NCBI RefSeq assembly: GCF_000003815.2
Contig: NC_049979.1
Location: forward strand, 30,386,620-30,450,619
DNA length: 64,000 nucleotides
Direction of reading: 5' to 3'
From: Branchiostoma floridae
Lineage: Eukaryota; Chordata; Leptocardii; Amphioxiformes; Branchiostomatidae
Shown: piece after piece, positions 20,950 through 32,734 of the stretch
Layout of the letters: every line of letters begins with the position of its first letter
How positions within the stretch are numbered: the stretch's first letter is position 1
Position numbers and translations under genes: made by a program
Notes under the pieces: generated by a model
What the model was told of the DNA's origin: nothing
The model's database searches: none
What the model saw: the letters and a program-made list of their open reading frames with translations, nothing else

Positions 20950-22839
20950 CCCTTCAACACCCGAGTGGGGTCCGTGGCGTACATTTTAAAGTGCCATTTG
21001 AACATTTTTGATCTGAAGAAAAAATCATTCCGTGACCTTGTCAGTCAATATGTCTTATACGTTCTCCTAAGTCTTCGCAAAGATTAGTACAATTTTTTGG
21101 AAATTATAAAGAAAGTTTTTGTTCAGTCCCTCTAGGGTCCAAACGGAAAGCAAAAATGTGCAGTTTTTAAAACAAAATAGTATGACTACTTAACTTTTAG
21201 ACGATAATAAGAATTTAACCCGTAATCCTCACAAAATTTTCTGTGTCATCAACATTTAATGTGACGGCATTATGACGCCATTTACCTAATCAGGGCGGCC
21301 ATCTTTGATTTTGACCAATGACGTCATGGAATTAGCATAAATTAAAAATTTCAAGTCATGAAAATTACATTGAATTTCATAGAATCTAATTGTTGTCAGA
21401 AAACAGGCGTAGTTTACCAAGAAAACCTTGTTTAAATTGAAATTGTCAAATTTGGCAAAAATATGCCTGTTAGAATATGGTTGCCATGGCGACCCCCAAA
21501 AATGATAAACTTACTTTATTGACCAAAAACTTTTGCAAACAATATTTTGTGATAAATCACCAAGTTTCGTAGCTTTAGCTCTAGCCGTTCATGAGTTATG
21601 CGACATAAATTTTGCTGACGGCCTCAAAATTCCCCTAACTGGTCGGAATAGGTTTAGTGGAAACCTGGTCCTTCTTAACTTTTGCATAAATTATGATAAG
21701 GAGTTTGATTTAGCACACATTACATCTCAAAGTCTTCTTCTTACATTGGGGAAGAAATGTATATATTATGTTCGCCGATAAGAAATGGTACTGAGATTTT
21801 ATGAACAAAACATTTTGGGGTCCGTTTAGCCCTATTCAGACCGGGGGGGGGGGGGGGGGGGCTTTTGAGGCCCGCGCTAACTTCGATGTCCTATAACGCC
21901 AGAACGGCTTACGCTAGAGCCACAAAATTTAATGAGTTGTCTTAAAATATTGTTGGCAACAATTCTACGAAGTTTGACGAATTTTCCATTTTTTCTCGTT
22001 GCCATGGCAACCGTTTGTTGACAGGCAGTTTTGCCAAAAATCACTATTTTTGGTTCTAACAATGTATTTTTCACATTTATTTGCTATATTACTGGGATTT
22101 TGTTACATAAATATAATCTTATATTATTTAGCATATTTTTCATAATTATATATGCATAAATTATGCTAATTTGATGACGTCATCAGCCCAAAATCCAAGA
22201 TGGCGGACCGAATGGCCAGATCAAGAATAACAGGCTAATTATCCCTTAAAGTTTGTAACTACCTGGTATTTTTTCATCAAAAACCATCTAAATGAATGAA
22301 TTTAGTCTATTTCCATTGCCCTTTGTGATTATTTGTTGCATAAAAAGTATTTTTAAAAATTCAAGGTGGTGGATATAATATGGCGGAGCCCAACTCGTAT
22401 CTTAGATGTGCATGACGTCATTTTATGACGTCATTTTGACGTCATCGATGTTGCTATTGGCAACACAAAGCGTAACAAACATTATTATTCTGTTATTTGC
22501 ACTTGTTGTTACATTTTTGTAGCATAACTTGAAGTTTTCTGAGAATACCCTTTTTTCATGGGTTTGGCCAATATAATCAAATTGATGACGTCATAATTAC
22601 GTCATATTACGTCAACGTAACGTCAAACGTCAAATACTTGTTAGATATTATGTTGACGTCATGTCCTAAAAATTTGGTGGCCCTACGGCACGTCGTTCAA
22701 GAGTTATAGGACTTAGAAGTGGAGGGCCTCAAAAGCCCCCCCCCCCCCCCCCCGGTCCAGGGATAACCAAAAAAGCCCGGTCTGAATAGGGTTAGACCCC
22801 GGTCATTTTAGTCGCAAAAAAAGGTCGGGTGCTTGAGGG
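20950..22839. mobile_element. TTAA-site element, family B, nested in D2 (B2)
   Basis: Flanked by TTAA (20946-20949 and 22840-22843). The left end is CCCTTCAACACCCGAG and the right end is GGTCGGGTGCTTGAGGG. The uninterrupted target is preserved in D1 at 18811-18814. Inside are ATTAGCAT (21331-21338), TGACGTCA (21319-21326), GGCCATCTTT (21297-21306) and GTTGCCATGGCGAC (21480-21493). TIR-like GGTCGGAATAGG near 21642-21653 may mark another element boundary inside. The C2 element splits its right part. Confidence 0.78.
21830..22791. mobile_element. Family C MITE nested in B2, complete (C2)
   Basis: A 962-bp element with an identical TTAG on both sides (21826-21829 and 22792-22795), starting CCCTATTCAGACCGG and ending CCGGTCTGAATAGGG. 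The TIRs extend, with gaps, for about 100 bp (GGCTTTTGAGGCCC, GTCCTATAAC, GCCAC.AAATTT). It carries a run of about 19 G near the left end and about 18 C near the right. Internal sites are GTTGCCATGGCAAC (21998-22011), ATGCTAAT (22163-22170), TGACGTCA (22175-22182) and AAGATGGCGG (22197-22206), with three more TGACGTCA between 22410 and 22446. Non-coding. Confidence 0.88.
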
Positions 22840-23734
22840 TTAAGACATTTAAGGTTGATAATCCAAAATGGCGTATAGCTAAACTACAGATGATATCATT
22901 GTATGACGTTATTTGACGTCATTTTGACGTCATTTCCTGACAACAGAAGTCTTAAAAACGTCATCAGCCCTAAATCCAAGATGGCGGACCGAATGGCCAG
23001 ATCAAGAATAACAGGGTAATTATCCCTTAAAATTTGTAACTACCTGGTATTTTTTTATCAAAAAACATCTAAATGAATTAATTTAGTCTTTTGCCATTGC
23101 CCTTTGTGATTATTTGTTGCATAAAAAGTATTTTTAAAAATTCAAGGTGGTGGATATAATATGGCGGAGCCCAACTCGTATCTTAGATGTGCATGACGTC
23201 ATTTTATGACGTCATTTTGACGTCATCGATGTTGCTATTGGCAACACAAAGCGTAACAAACATTATTATTCTGTTATTTGCACTTGTTGTTACATTTTTG
23301 TAGCATAACTTGAAGTTTTCTGAGAATACCCTTTTTTCATGGGTTTGGCCAATATAATCAAATTGATGACGTCATAATTACGTCATCTTACGTCAACGTA
23401 ACGTCAAACGTCTTATACTTGTCAGATATTATGTCGACGTCATGTCCTAAAAATGTGGTGGCCCTACGGCACGTCGTTCAAGAGTTATAGGACTTAGAAG
23501 TGGAGGGCCTCAAAAGCCCCCCCCCCGGTCCAGGGATGACCAAAAAAGCCCGGTCTGAATAGGGTTAGACCCCACTCGGTCATTTTAGTCGCAAAAAAAG
23601 GTCGGGTGCTTGAGGGTTAAGACATTTAAGGTTGATAATCCAAAATGGCGTATAGCTAAACTACAGATGATATCATTGTATGACGTTATTTGACGTCATT
23701 TTGATGTCATTTCCTGACAACAGAAGTCTTAAAA
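22177..23734. repeat. Tandem duplication, ~780-bp unit, across nested elements
   Basis: 22177-22957 and 22958-23734 are nearly identical (CCAAGATGGCGGACCGAATG at 22195 and 22974). The unit covers the right half of C2, the right end of B2 and part of D2, so it arose after all three were in place. Copy 2 keeps CCCCACTCGGTC where copy 1 lost four bases, and its C-run is shorter. The breakpoint lies at ACGTCATCAGCCC. Confidence 0.92.
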
Positions 23735-23741
23735 CACTTAA

Positions 23742-24519
23742 AGATCAACCCCGTACTATAAAACCACCCAATAAATTCGGCTAACGTAAACTACTAGAGC
23801 CCAGTCTTCTGTTGACTGTGGTGGAGTGCACATCTGGGAAGGCTGGCTGAGACGGCTGACCAACACAAGTTTATTTTCAATTCAATTTTGATATTAGGAT
23901 ACTACATTAGGTATTAAAGTATGATTATAAATAAAGCTTTACCTAACCCAGAATATAATAAAGTAATGAAAATGCTGGCTTGTCTTACACTGGTACTGTG
24001 AGACATAACAGACAGTTACATGTACAGTCTACATAGCCCCTGTTGGTACACTTGCAAACAGACACCACATTATTAGCCATATTTCTAGACACATAAATAT
24101 CAGAGCTAATTCAGTTATAAGGAAGATTTTTAAGTTGGAATCATGTGTAGAAACAAAAAGACACTTTTGATACAAAGTCGGCAGAGCAGACTTGAAAGTT
24201 TCAATTTGAACACAAGGTTGGTTTCCCAAAATTTGAAAGTTGCTGTTATTAGGACCTCGATTATATAACTTTGTTACAACTATCTTGATAATTCTGCAGG
24301 GTTTGATAGTGTTTCCTTGAAAACCAGTAGAGACATATATTTGAATTTTTGACCAGTATTTTATGCTAATCTGTCCCTGCCTTTGTTTCCAGCGTGTAGA
24401 CAGTCTGGGATTTTATTAGTTTATGTATTTATAGGGGTCAATTCACGACTCTAGCTGCTGGGATGGTCACAGTAGGGAGTACTTCCTTAGTGCTTTTCCC
24501 AGGGTACACCTGTTGGTCT
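23742..24519. mobile_element. 778-bp insertion with TTAA duplication (family E) in D2
   Basis: Bounded by TTAA at 23738-23741 and 24520-24523; the empty site is in D1 (18682-18685). The ends are AGATCAAC and GTTGGTCT, a weak 8-bp TIR (AGAYCAAC). Unlike B, C and D it lacks CCCT ends, G-runs and the X-box/CRE core. Frames are short and not coding. Confidence 0.78.
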
Positions 24520-24793
24520 TTAAATATTGATAAGAAGCCTTTATTGGTAACTTTATTTAGGTATTATCTGAAATCCCCGTTTTAGAAAAAAAAATCAATT
24601 GGTAACGTCAAAATTACGTCATAAAGTTTTTAAAAAAATTGGGAATTATAAAACTCGATGAGCATAACATTCCCTGCAAATTTGGTGGTCGTACAGTAAG
24701 CCGTTTTAAAATTCGAGGGGGGGGGGTGAGACATCTCCCCCCCCCCCCTCAAGTTCAGGGAATGCCCCAAAAGCCCAGTCTGGATAGGATTAA

Positions 24794-25579
24794 AGTCACG
24801 GCATTTTTCAAATACACAATTTCTGAGAGAGAAAAAAAGAGGAATTTCTCTAACATTACACTACATCTCTTAGGCACGGCTATTAAAGACACACCGGCTA
24901 CAAGAAGAAAAAAAATTGTATAAACGGCATAGGATTTTTTCCAAACCTTAAACTTTACAGACACCGCTTTTACAAACACATAGGCTTGGAGAAAAAAAAA
25001 GGAAATTTTTCTCCGAACCATGCAAGAACATCTTATGGACGCGTCTTTTACAAACATACAGCTTCAAAGATAAAAAAAAAACGAAGATTTTTTTTCCAAA
25101 CCTTACACTTTTTCTTTCCGACACTGATAATACAAACAGACAAGTTACAAAGTAAAAAAAAAAAGAGGATTTTATCCAAACCTTACACTTAACATCTTAC
25201 AGACACTGCTTTTACAAAATCACCGGCTACAAGAAAAAAAGATGGATTTATTTCCAAACCTTAAACTTAACAAACATGGCTTTTACAAACACACAGGCAT
25301 GGAGAAAAAAACACAGAATTTTCTCTGAACCATGCACTTTACATATTACAGACAGGCTATTACAAACACACAGGTTCTGAGAGAAAGCAAATGATTTTCT
25401 CTAAACCTTACACTTTTCCTCTTACAGACACGGCTTTTACAGATAAACAGGTTCCGGGAAAAAAAGAGGGTATTCTACAAATCTTACATTTTCTATCTTA
25501 CAGTGATGGCTTTTACAAACACACAATGTCATGTTCCAACACAAAACAGAGGGTTTCTTCAAACCTTACAATTTACGCC
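24794..25579 (+). repeat. S1 satellite block
   Basis: About ten monomers resume after D2 in the same orientation, ending at TTAA (25580-25583). Confidence 0.92.
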
Positions 25580-25914
25580 TTAACCCTATCCAGACTTGTT
25601 ACAGTCTAAATAGAAAATGCAAATGAATACGACCATATTTCCTACGATAGATTACACAGTAAATATAATATCCTGCCAAATGTCCGGTCTGGTTTGTTTT
25701 CCTGACGTTATGTTTCATAATATCCATGCCATGGCCCCCATTTACCTTCTTCTAGAGAGATCCAGGACGTTATTCTGGACAGCATTTTTTATCACAATTT
25801 CTAAACCCTTAACTTTATTGCCAGGATGTCAATTTCCTTCCTATAACGTCATCATGCGCTGGGTATATAGGCCTTGGTACATAGGACCCTCTTAAACAAA
25901 TTCTTCGTACGTTA
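25580..25914. mobile_element. Family D terminus joined to a dispersed repeat
   Basis: TTAA is followed by CCCTATCCAGACTTG, the first bases of a family D end. It then switches directly to sequence (25606-25735, starting AATAGAAAATGCAAATGA) repeated at about 29578-29700. Either the D terminus is a remnant or this is the end of a different element that uses the same terminus. A 92-residue frame at 25617-25895 lacks support as a gene. Confidence 0.55.
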
Positions 25915-28900
25915 CCGGAAGTAATGTGTACTTACATAAAAACAACCATTACAAACACACAGGTTACGAGAAAAAAAAACGATTTTCTTTAAACCTTGCA
26001 CTTCATATCTTACAGACAAGGCCATTACAAATACACAGGTTTGGAGAAAAAAAATGAGATTTTCTCCAAACCCTGCATTTTACATCTTACAGACACGACT
26101 ATTCCAAAGACCCAAGTTCCGAAAAAAAGGGAGGATTTTTTCCAAATCTAACAACTTACATCTTACAGACACGGATATTACAAAAACACTGGTTCAGAGT
26201 AAAAGAAAAAAAAATAGCGAATTTTTTCCAAACCTTTCACGCTTCATCTTACAGACACGACTATTACAAACACAGAGGTTCTGAGAAAAAAGGATGTTCT
26301 GTAATCCTTACATTTCATATTTTGTAGACATATTTTACAAACATATTTTCAAAAAACAATCATACAGGTTCCGGAAAAAAAAAGGAGAATTTTTAAAAAC
26401 ATTGCTCTTAACATTGTACAGACACGGCTATTACAAACACACAGGTTCAGATTTTCTCAAAACCTTGCAGTTTAAAGCCTTCAGACACTGCTATAACAAA
26501 CACACAAGTATCGAGAGAGAAAAAACGGCGAATTTTTTTCCAAATGTTGCACTTAGCAAATTAAAGACACGGCTATTACAAACACATAGGTTCCGAGATA
26601 CAAAAAAAAAATGTTTGTTTTTTCAAACCTTAAACTTACATCTTACAGACACGGCTGTTACAAACACATAGGTTCCAAGAGAAAAAAAAAAGATGATTTT
26701 TTCAAACCTTACGCTTTACATCTTACTGACACGGCTTGGTCAGGTTTCGAGAAAAAAGTAAAATTTTCTCCAAATCTTACATTTTACATCTTACATACAT
26801 GGATATTACAAGACACACAGGTTCAGAGTAAATAAGAGGGGAATTTTCTCCAAACCTTACACTTTACATGTTACAGACATATCTATTAGAAACACACATC
26901 TTCAGAGAAAAAATTACATCTTTTCCAAACCCTGCATTTTACATATTACACAGACACGGCTATTACGAAGACCCACCTTCTGAAAAAAGGGAGGATATTT
27001 TCCAAATCTTACAATTGCATATTACAGACACGGCTATTGCAAACACAAAAGAAAACCGAGAAAAAAGATGATCTGTACCTTACATTTTTAATCTTACAGA
27101 CAAGACTAATACAAAAACACACTTTTCGAGAATAAGAGGACTTTCTACAAACTCTTCATTTCACATCTAACAGACTAATACCTTACCAACACACAGGTTA
27201 GGAGTAGAAAGAAATGGAAGCTTTTCTACACTCCCTACACTTTCTATCTTACAGACACGGCAATAACAAACACACAGGGTCTAAAAAAAATGATTTTCTC
27301 CAAACCCTGCATTTTACATCTTACGGACACGGCTATTATAAAGACCTAGGTTAAGAGAAGAAAAGGAGTTTTTTTTCCAAATCTTACAATTGCATCTTAC
27401 AGACATGGATATTACAAACACACAGGTTCAGAGTAAAAGAAAGGATTTTCCCAAAACCTTGTAGTTTAAATCTTACTGACACGGCTATCACAAATACACA
27501 GGTATTGAGAGAAAAGGGGATCTTCTTCAAACCTTACATTTCAAAATTTACAGTCACTACTTTTACAATCATACATGTTTCGAGAGAGGTTTTTTTTTTT
27601 AAATCTTGCACTTTACATGTTACAAAACCGGCTATAACAAACACTCAGGTTACGAGAAAAAAGGACATTTTTTTCAAACCTTATATTTTCCATCTTACAG
27701 ACACGACTATTACAAAGACCCATGTTCCGAGGAAAAAAAAAGGTTTTCTCCAAACCATACATTTTATATTCTAGAGACAATGCTTGTACAAACACACAGA
27801 CTCCGAGAAAAAAAGATCATTTTCTCCAAATCTAACATTTTCAATCTTACATACACGGCTATCACAAAGAACGGTTCCGAGAAAAAAAAGGAGTTTTTTT
27901 TTTTCAAAATACAAACGCGAATATTAAAAATCTTTCATTAATTAACACACAGGTTCTAAGGAAAAAACATAGTATTTTCTCGAAACCTTGCAGTTCAAAT
28001 CTTGCACACACAGCTATAAAAAACACAAAGGTATCAAGAGAAAAAGAGGGAATTTTCTCCAAACCTTGAATTTTACATCTTCTGACACGGCTTTTACAAA
28101 CACACAGGTTTAGATTTTTTTTTTAAAAAGGAGGATTTTCTCCAAAACTTACACTTGGCATGTTACAGATACGTCTATTAGAAACACTTAGTTTCAGAGA
28201 AAAAAAACGGGGAATTTTGTCCAAACCTTACATTCTACATCTTACAGACACGGTTTTTCCAAACACACAGGTTCCGAGAGAATAAAGGAAGATTTTTTTC
28301 CAAACCTTTTACAACATCTTACAGACACGGATATTTGAAACACACATGTTCCAAGAAAAAAAAAGAGGATTTCTCGTAACCTAACATTTCACATCCTACA
28401 GACACAGCTATTACAAACACACGGGTTTGCGTAAAAAAAAGGGATATTCTCCTAACGTTATACTTCACATCTTACAGTTATGGCTATCAAAAATGTAAGG
28501 TTCCGGAAAAAAAGGAAGATTTTCTTCCAACCTTGCACCTAACATTTTACAGACACGGCCATTAAAAAGACACAGGTTCCCAGAAAAAAAGGAGGATTTC
28601 TCCAAACCTAACATTTACATCTACAGCCACGTCTTTTATAAACACACAGGTTCCGAGAGAAAAAAAACGGAGGGATTTTTACAAACCTTACACTTAACAT
28701 CTTACAGACACGGCTTCTATAAACACACAGGTTCTGAGAGAAAAGAAGGAGGATTTTTTCCAAAACCTAATCTTTACATATTACAGACACAGCTATTACA
28801 AACACACAGGTTCCACGAAAAAAAGAGGTTTTTATCCAAATATTAGAATTTTAATCTTACAAACATGTCTTTTATAAACATACAGGTTCCGAGAAAAAAT

Positions 28901-28960
28901 AGAGAATTTCTTCCAAACCTTATTTCTTTCAGACACAGCTTTTACAAACACAAAGGTTTC
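25915..28960 (+). repeat. S1 satellite, longest uninterrupted block
   Basis: About 38 monomers without an inserted element, all in plus orientation and diverged from one another. This is the right end of the array. The numerous 60-125-residue frames are satellite translations. Confidence 0.95.
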
Positions 28961-30639
28961 GAGAGAAAAACATTTTCGCAAAATCTGACGTCTTTGCGTA
29001 AAAAAAGGCTCTTCTTGCCTGAGAAGAACAAATTAAGCTTTACTGACAGGCAAAGTGAATACATGATGTCAGAAAATCTTTGCGGAATAAAAACTGTTCT
29101 CACCTCTTAAAAGAGAATGATGCTTTAAAGACAGGCAACGCCCATATTAGGAAACTATGTAAGGGGTGTTCTCATGGTCACTATAAAAGGAAGGAAACTG
29201 TTGACATTGGAAATAAATACACTCTTACATTGAAAATTGTTAAGTCAATGCAATGAATATAGTATAGAACAATAATTAAAACAACTGCCTTTACCAAACT
29301 TATGTTAATACAATACACAAATTCACGAAGGCTCACAAATGTAAACATTATCCCAAAATTTCGCTTCTCAAAAAAGCAATACTAGTGTGTACCAAGAAGC
29401 TACACCTCAAAGTTCCACTGTACTACAAAGAAACCCCGCTAGAGGGCCTTTAGACCGGTGAAATATCTAGCTTTGCAAGATTTGTATTGGACACGTAAAC
29501 CCTAAATAGTAATGAATTTGTCGCACTACAAGCCCAAACATGATATTTTTAAATAAATCTTTCAAAGTAAAAAAATGTAAATAGAAAATGCAAATGACTA
29601 CGACTATATTACCTACGATAGATTACACAGTAAATATGATATCCTGCACTATGTACGGTCTGCCTTGTTTTACAGACGTTATTAATCATTCATTACATTT
29701 CTGACGATGTGCCTTGGTCCCATTTTTCCTTCTAAACTGTAATGAAACTAAAAACGCATTTAAGACTTTAAAGGGAATTTGCCTCGACAAGCAACTATAC
29801 GGAATGTCTGTGGTTCTTTGTAAATTATGGACAGTCTGTATTGGTCACACTGGCACAGATTATCTGTTCTTGATCCAGATTATGGTTAAAAGGGTAAAAA
29901 ATTCTGCCCAAAGTTAGGTGTCAAGCGTTAATGCTTGAGTATTTCCACACAAAAAAAGTATGTAAATGTTTCCAATGTATACATTATTTGGTATTAATTG
30001 CATTATTACATTGAGTTACAAACATTACATGTTTGGTCAAACATAAACAGCCTATGGACTGTTAGATTTAGTAGTTGTTGACCTGTTTGGCTAGATTGTA
30101 GGATTAAAACTGTAGTATTTCTTTTCTGTTTGAGCCTTTATAGATTTAAAAGGTCCAACGGCCACTATTTACCTCTCATATACCGTGTACACATAATCAG
30201 TTTTATCGCCCTTGCTACCACTAATGTATAATGATTAATTAATGGCCACTTCCATATTTGTCTTTTATTTAAAGTTATGTTCTTTAGCCTTACCTGCTCA
30301 TTTTACATCAAATAGTATTCAAAACCGTGACTTTGGAATGTACATCAAAAGCTAGAGTCTCATTTGCAAAATTCTAATCTATTATTTTTCAAATCTCATA
30401 TGACACAAATTGAAATATCTAAGCAGCCCATTGATTTTGATTTACTTACTTTCATTTTTTAAATGAAAAAAAACTCCGTGTGATTGAAATCAACTCACTA
30501 AACAAGTATAAATGAAAGATACGACTTTTGCAGTTGTGCTGAATTAATAATTTTTACTTCCAAAGATGATCTATTGAATACAAATACAAAAAATATATAA
30601 AAGGGTTAGGTGCCTATCTTTTAAAACCTATGAAAACAG
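28961..30639. other. AT-rich spacer with a dispersed repeat copy, no gene
   Basis: The segment about 29578-29700 resembles 25606-25735 (TACGATAGATTACACAGTAAATAT). The rest is AT-rich, with no splice-supported frame. The 67-residue frame at 29714-29917 has no recognised domain. Confidence 0.5.
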
Positions 30640-32060
30640 TAATATTCATCGGGATATTAGACCTATTAGGATTTAAGGTAAATATCCAATTCTCAAAATA
30701 AGATCAATGTGCTTTGGGAAGAAAATGAATAAAAGCTTACCTTTAATGGTTCGCCGTTTGCATCGAAGCTAATTGTAATGTAATTAGGTTAGTATTATTA
30801 TATTAACGTGGTTGTATATTTTTACATTTCATCTTAATCCACTGTTCTTATTAAATAAAAGAGAGGACTGCCATCAAGACAGTTTCTTAAGTATCTAATA
30901 TAACCTTAACCGGAAAACAACAGTAGCCATAGGGATTAGCAAGTGAGGCAATGTAGTAAATGTGGTCTTGGACCAAAAGAAATGATATCTTGTCTTTGAA
31001 AGTTCACCGTTTCTTTTACATCTAAATGTTATGTAATTCAAATATAGATGCAATGTGATCATAGTTAGAATTAGATTATCATGATCATCTTAAATCTATT
31101 AAGCAGTGCCCTGTTTCATTTAAGTTCACTGTTTTAAGTTGACAAAGGAAGGGACTGCCAAAAAGACTTTTTTTTAAAGTAACTAAGATAACCTAAACGG
31201 AAAACAACAATTCTAGCCTTTGGGAAAAATATTTCATAACTGATAGCAAATTTGCTTTGGGACAATAATGAATAAAAGTTTGCCTTTGATGGTAACAATG
31301 TGATTAGCTAGGTTAGGTAAGTAACACTCACCCTCCAACCATGCTATTTATCATTGTAACAGAACGTGGTAGAATACTTGTACAATTCATATCAGTTCAC
31401 TTTTGACAAAAGAAAAGGATTGTTTTTAAGTACCTAAGAAAACCTTAACGGAAAAGCAACACTATCCGTAGTGATAAACTAGTGATGACTTATAGTAAAT
31501 GTGGTCTAGAACGAAAATAAGTAATGACTTACCTTTGATGGTCCTTCGTTTCCTTCAAATCTAAATGTAATGTGATTCGGTTAGGTTAGTAACACACACC
31601 CTCCACCCTCCCTCCACCTCCGTGCTATTTCTTATTGTCAATAAACGTGGTTGTCTACTTGTACATTTCATCTTAGTCCACTGTTGGCAGCGGCGGGCAT
31701 TGTCAAAATGACTTTTTTAAAGTACCTAAGATAACCTTAAATAAAAACAATACTAGGCGCAAAGATTGACTTAAGAGTACTTAAAGTAATTGCCGTCTGG
31801 GACGAAAATAAATGGTAGCTTGTTTTTAAAAGTCCGCCGTTTCCTTTTGATCTGAATGTAATGTGATTAGGCTAGGCTAGTAACACACATCCTCCCGTCA
31901 CCCCGCGTCACCGTGACTGAACATGGTAAAAATTGTTTGAACTTAAGCTTGCTCAGCGGCGTAAATCGACATATAAATGCGATGTTTAATTTCAGTTCAC
32001 CGTTGTAAGCCGAAAAAGGAGGGGGCTGCCAAAGAGACCGTTTTTAAAAAGAACCTAATA
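30640..32060. repeat. Tandem repeat, about five copies of a ~270-bp unit
   Basis: A diverged unit recurs with the words AAGTACCTAAGATAACCTTAA, GACGAAAATAA, CCTTTGATGGTCCGCCGTTTCC (variants) and CTAAATGTAATGTGATTAGG. These are seen near 30705-30800, 30960-31060, 31250-31320, 31500-31600 and 31790-31890. No coding potential. Confidence 0.8.
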
Positions 32061-32734
32061 TAACCTATACTTATTTTTTTTCTGTACCAGTATATATCAT
32101 TCACAATTAGCACGCCATGGTAAGTTAGTATGGCAGTACTGCTATACATGGTTAACTTAGTTTAGCGTACTAAATCGATGTTCAAAGTAGGACGTTGCTT
32201 CAGAGTTCATCGTTGTAAATTGACGATGTAAAACACAGGAAACCTGTTAATGGAGTGAATGGATCACAGCACCATCTTACTTTTAGAACGTACATTTAAA
32301 AAAAAGCTATTTTGGTGACCCGTGTTTTTTTGCAATTAAGCTGTAAAGAAATAATGAGAAGAACCCACCTTAAAAACAAGGGTATTCCATACATTTAAGC
32401 AGTTCGAAGCAGTGTGCTCCGTGGTGAACGACAGAGTAACTAGTGTAGTGTGACGGTTGGTGGCCTTGTACTTTTCTGTGACGCTTCTTTCTGATGAGTG
32501 TAATTATGAAGTTACGCCACGCCCAGTTATCTGATCTAAAGTCATAATCTGATGGCTAGTTTCTAAGACTTAAGCTGCGAAATTGCTGTATATTTATACA
32601 CTTAAAAAAAAAAGATGGTTATGAGCATTAACTCCCAAATAACACTACAGCAGTAAGTTTAATCCTGCCATTATTTTAGGCGAAACTTTGTAAATGTAAA
32701 GGCTAGGACACAGGGTCATTGTGTTGATCCATCC
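32061..32734. other. No gene seen
   Basis: AT-rich sequence without a coding frame of note or a clear repeat. Confidence 0.45.

Larger units (their letters stand above)
20498..24789. mobile_element. TTAA-site MITE, family D, nested host copy (D2)
   Basis: Flanked by TTAA (20494-20497 and 24790-24793). It starts CCCTATCAAGACTGGGGG and ends CCCAGTCTGGATAGGA. Its own sequence is the inverse of D1, in segments 20498-20949, about 22840-22957, about 23617-23741 and 24520-24789. The rest is inserted (B2 with C2, and E) or duplicated DNA. The X-box is degenerate here, and the ATGCTAAT-CRE core has been deleted near 20790. It is non-coding throughout. Confidence 0.85.

Noticed and set aside
16621-24789. 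piggyBac transposase gene expected for TTAA elements
   Set aside because: No frame of suitable length or aspartate-triad motif occurs in any element; all appear non-autonomous. The piggyBac link rests only on TTAA and CCCT ends.
1-28960. CRISPR-like regular repeat array
   Set aside because: The whole ~78-bp unit is repeated and diverges along its length; there are no identical short repeats with unique spacers, and the genome is eukaryotic.
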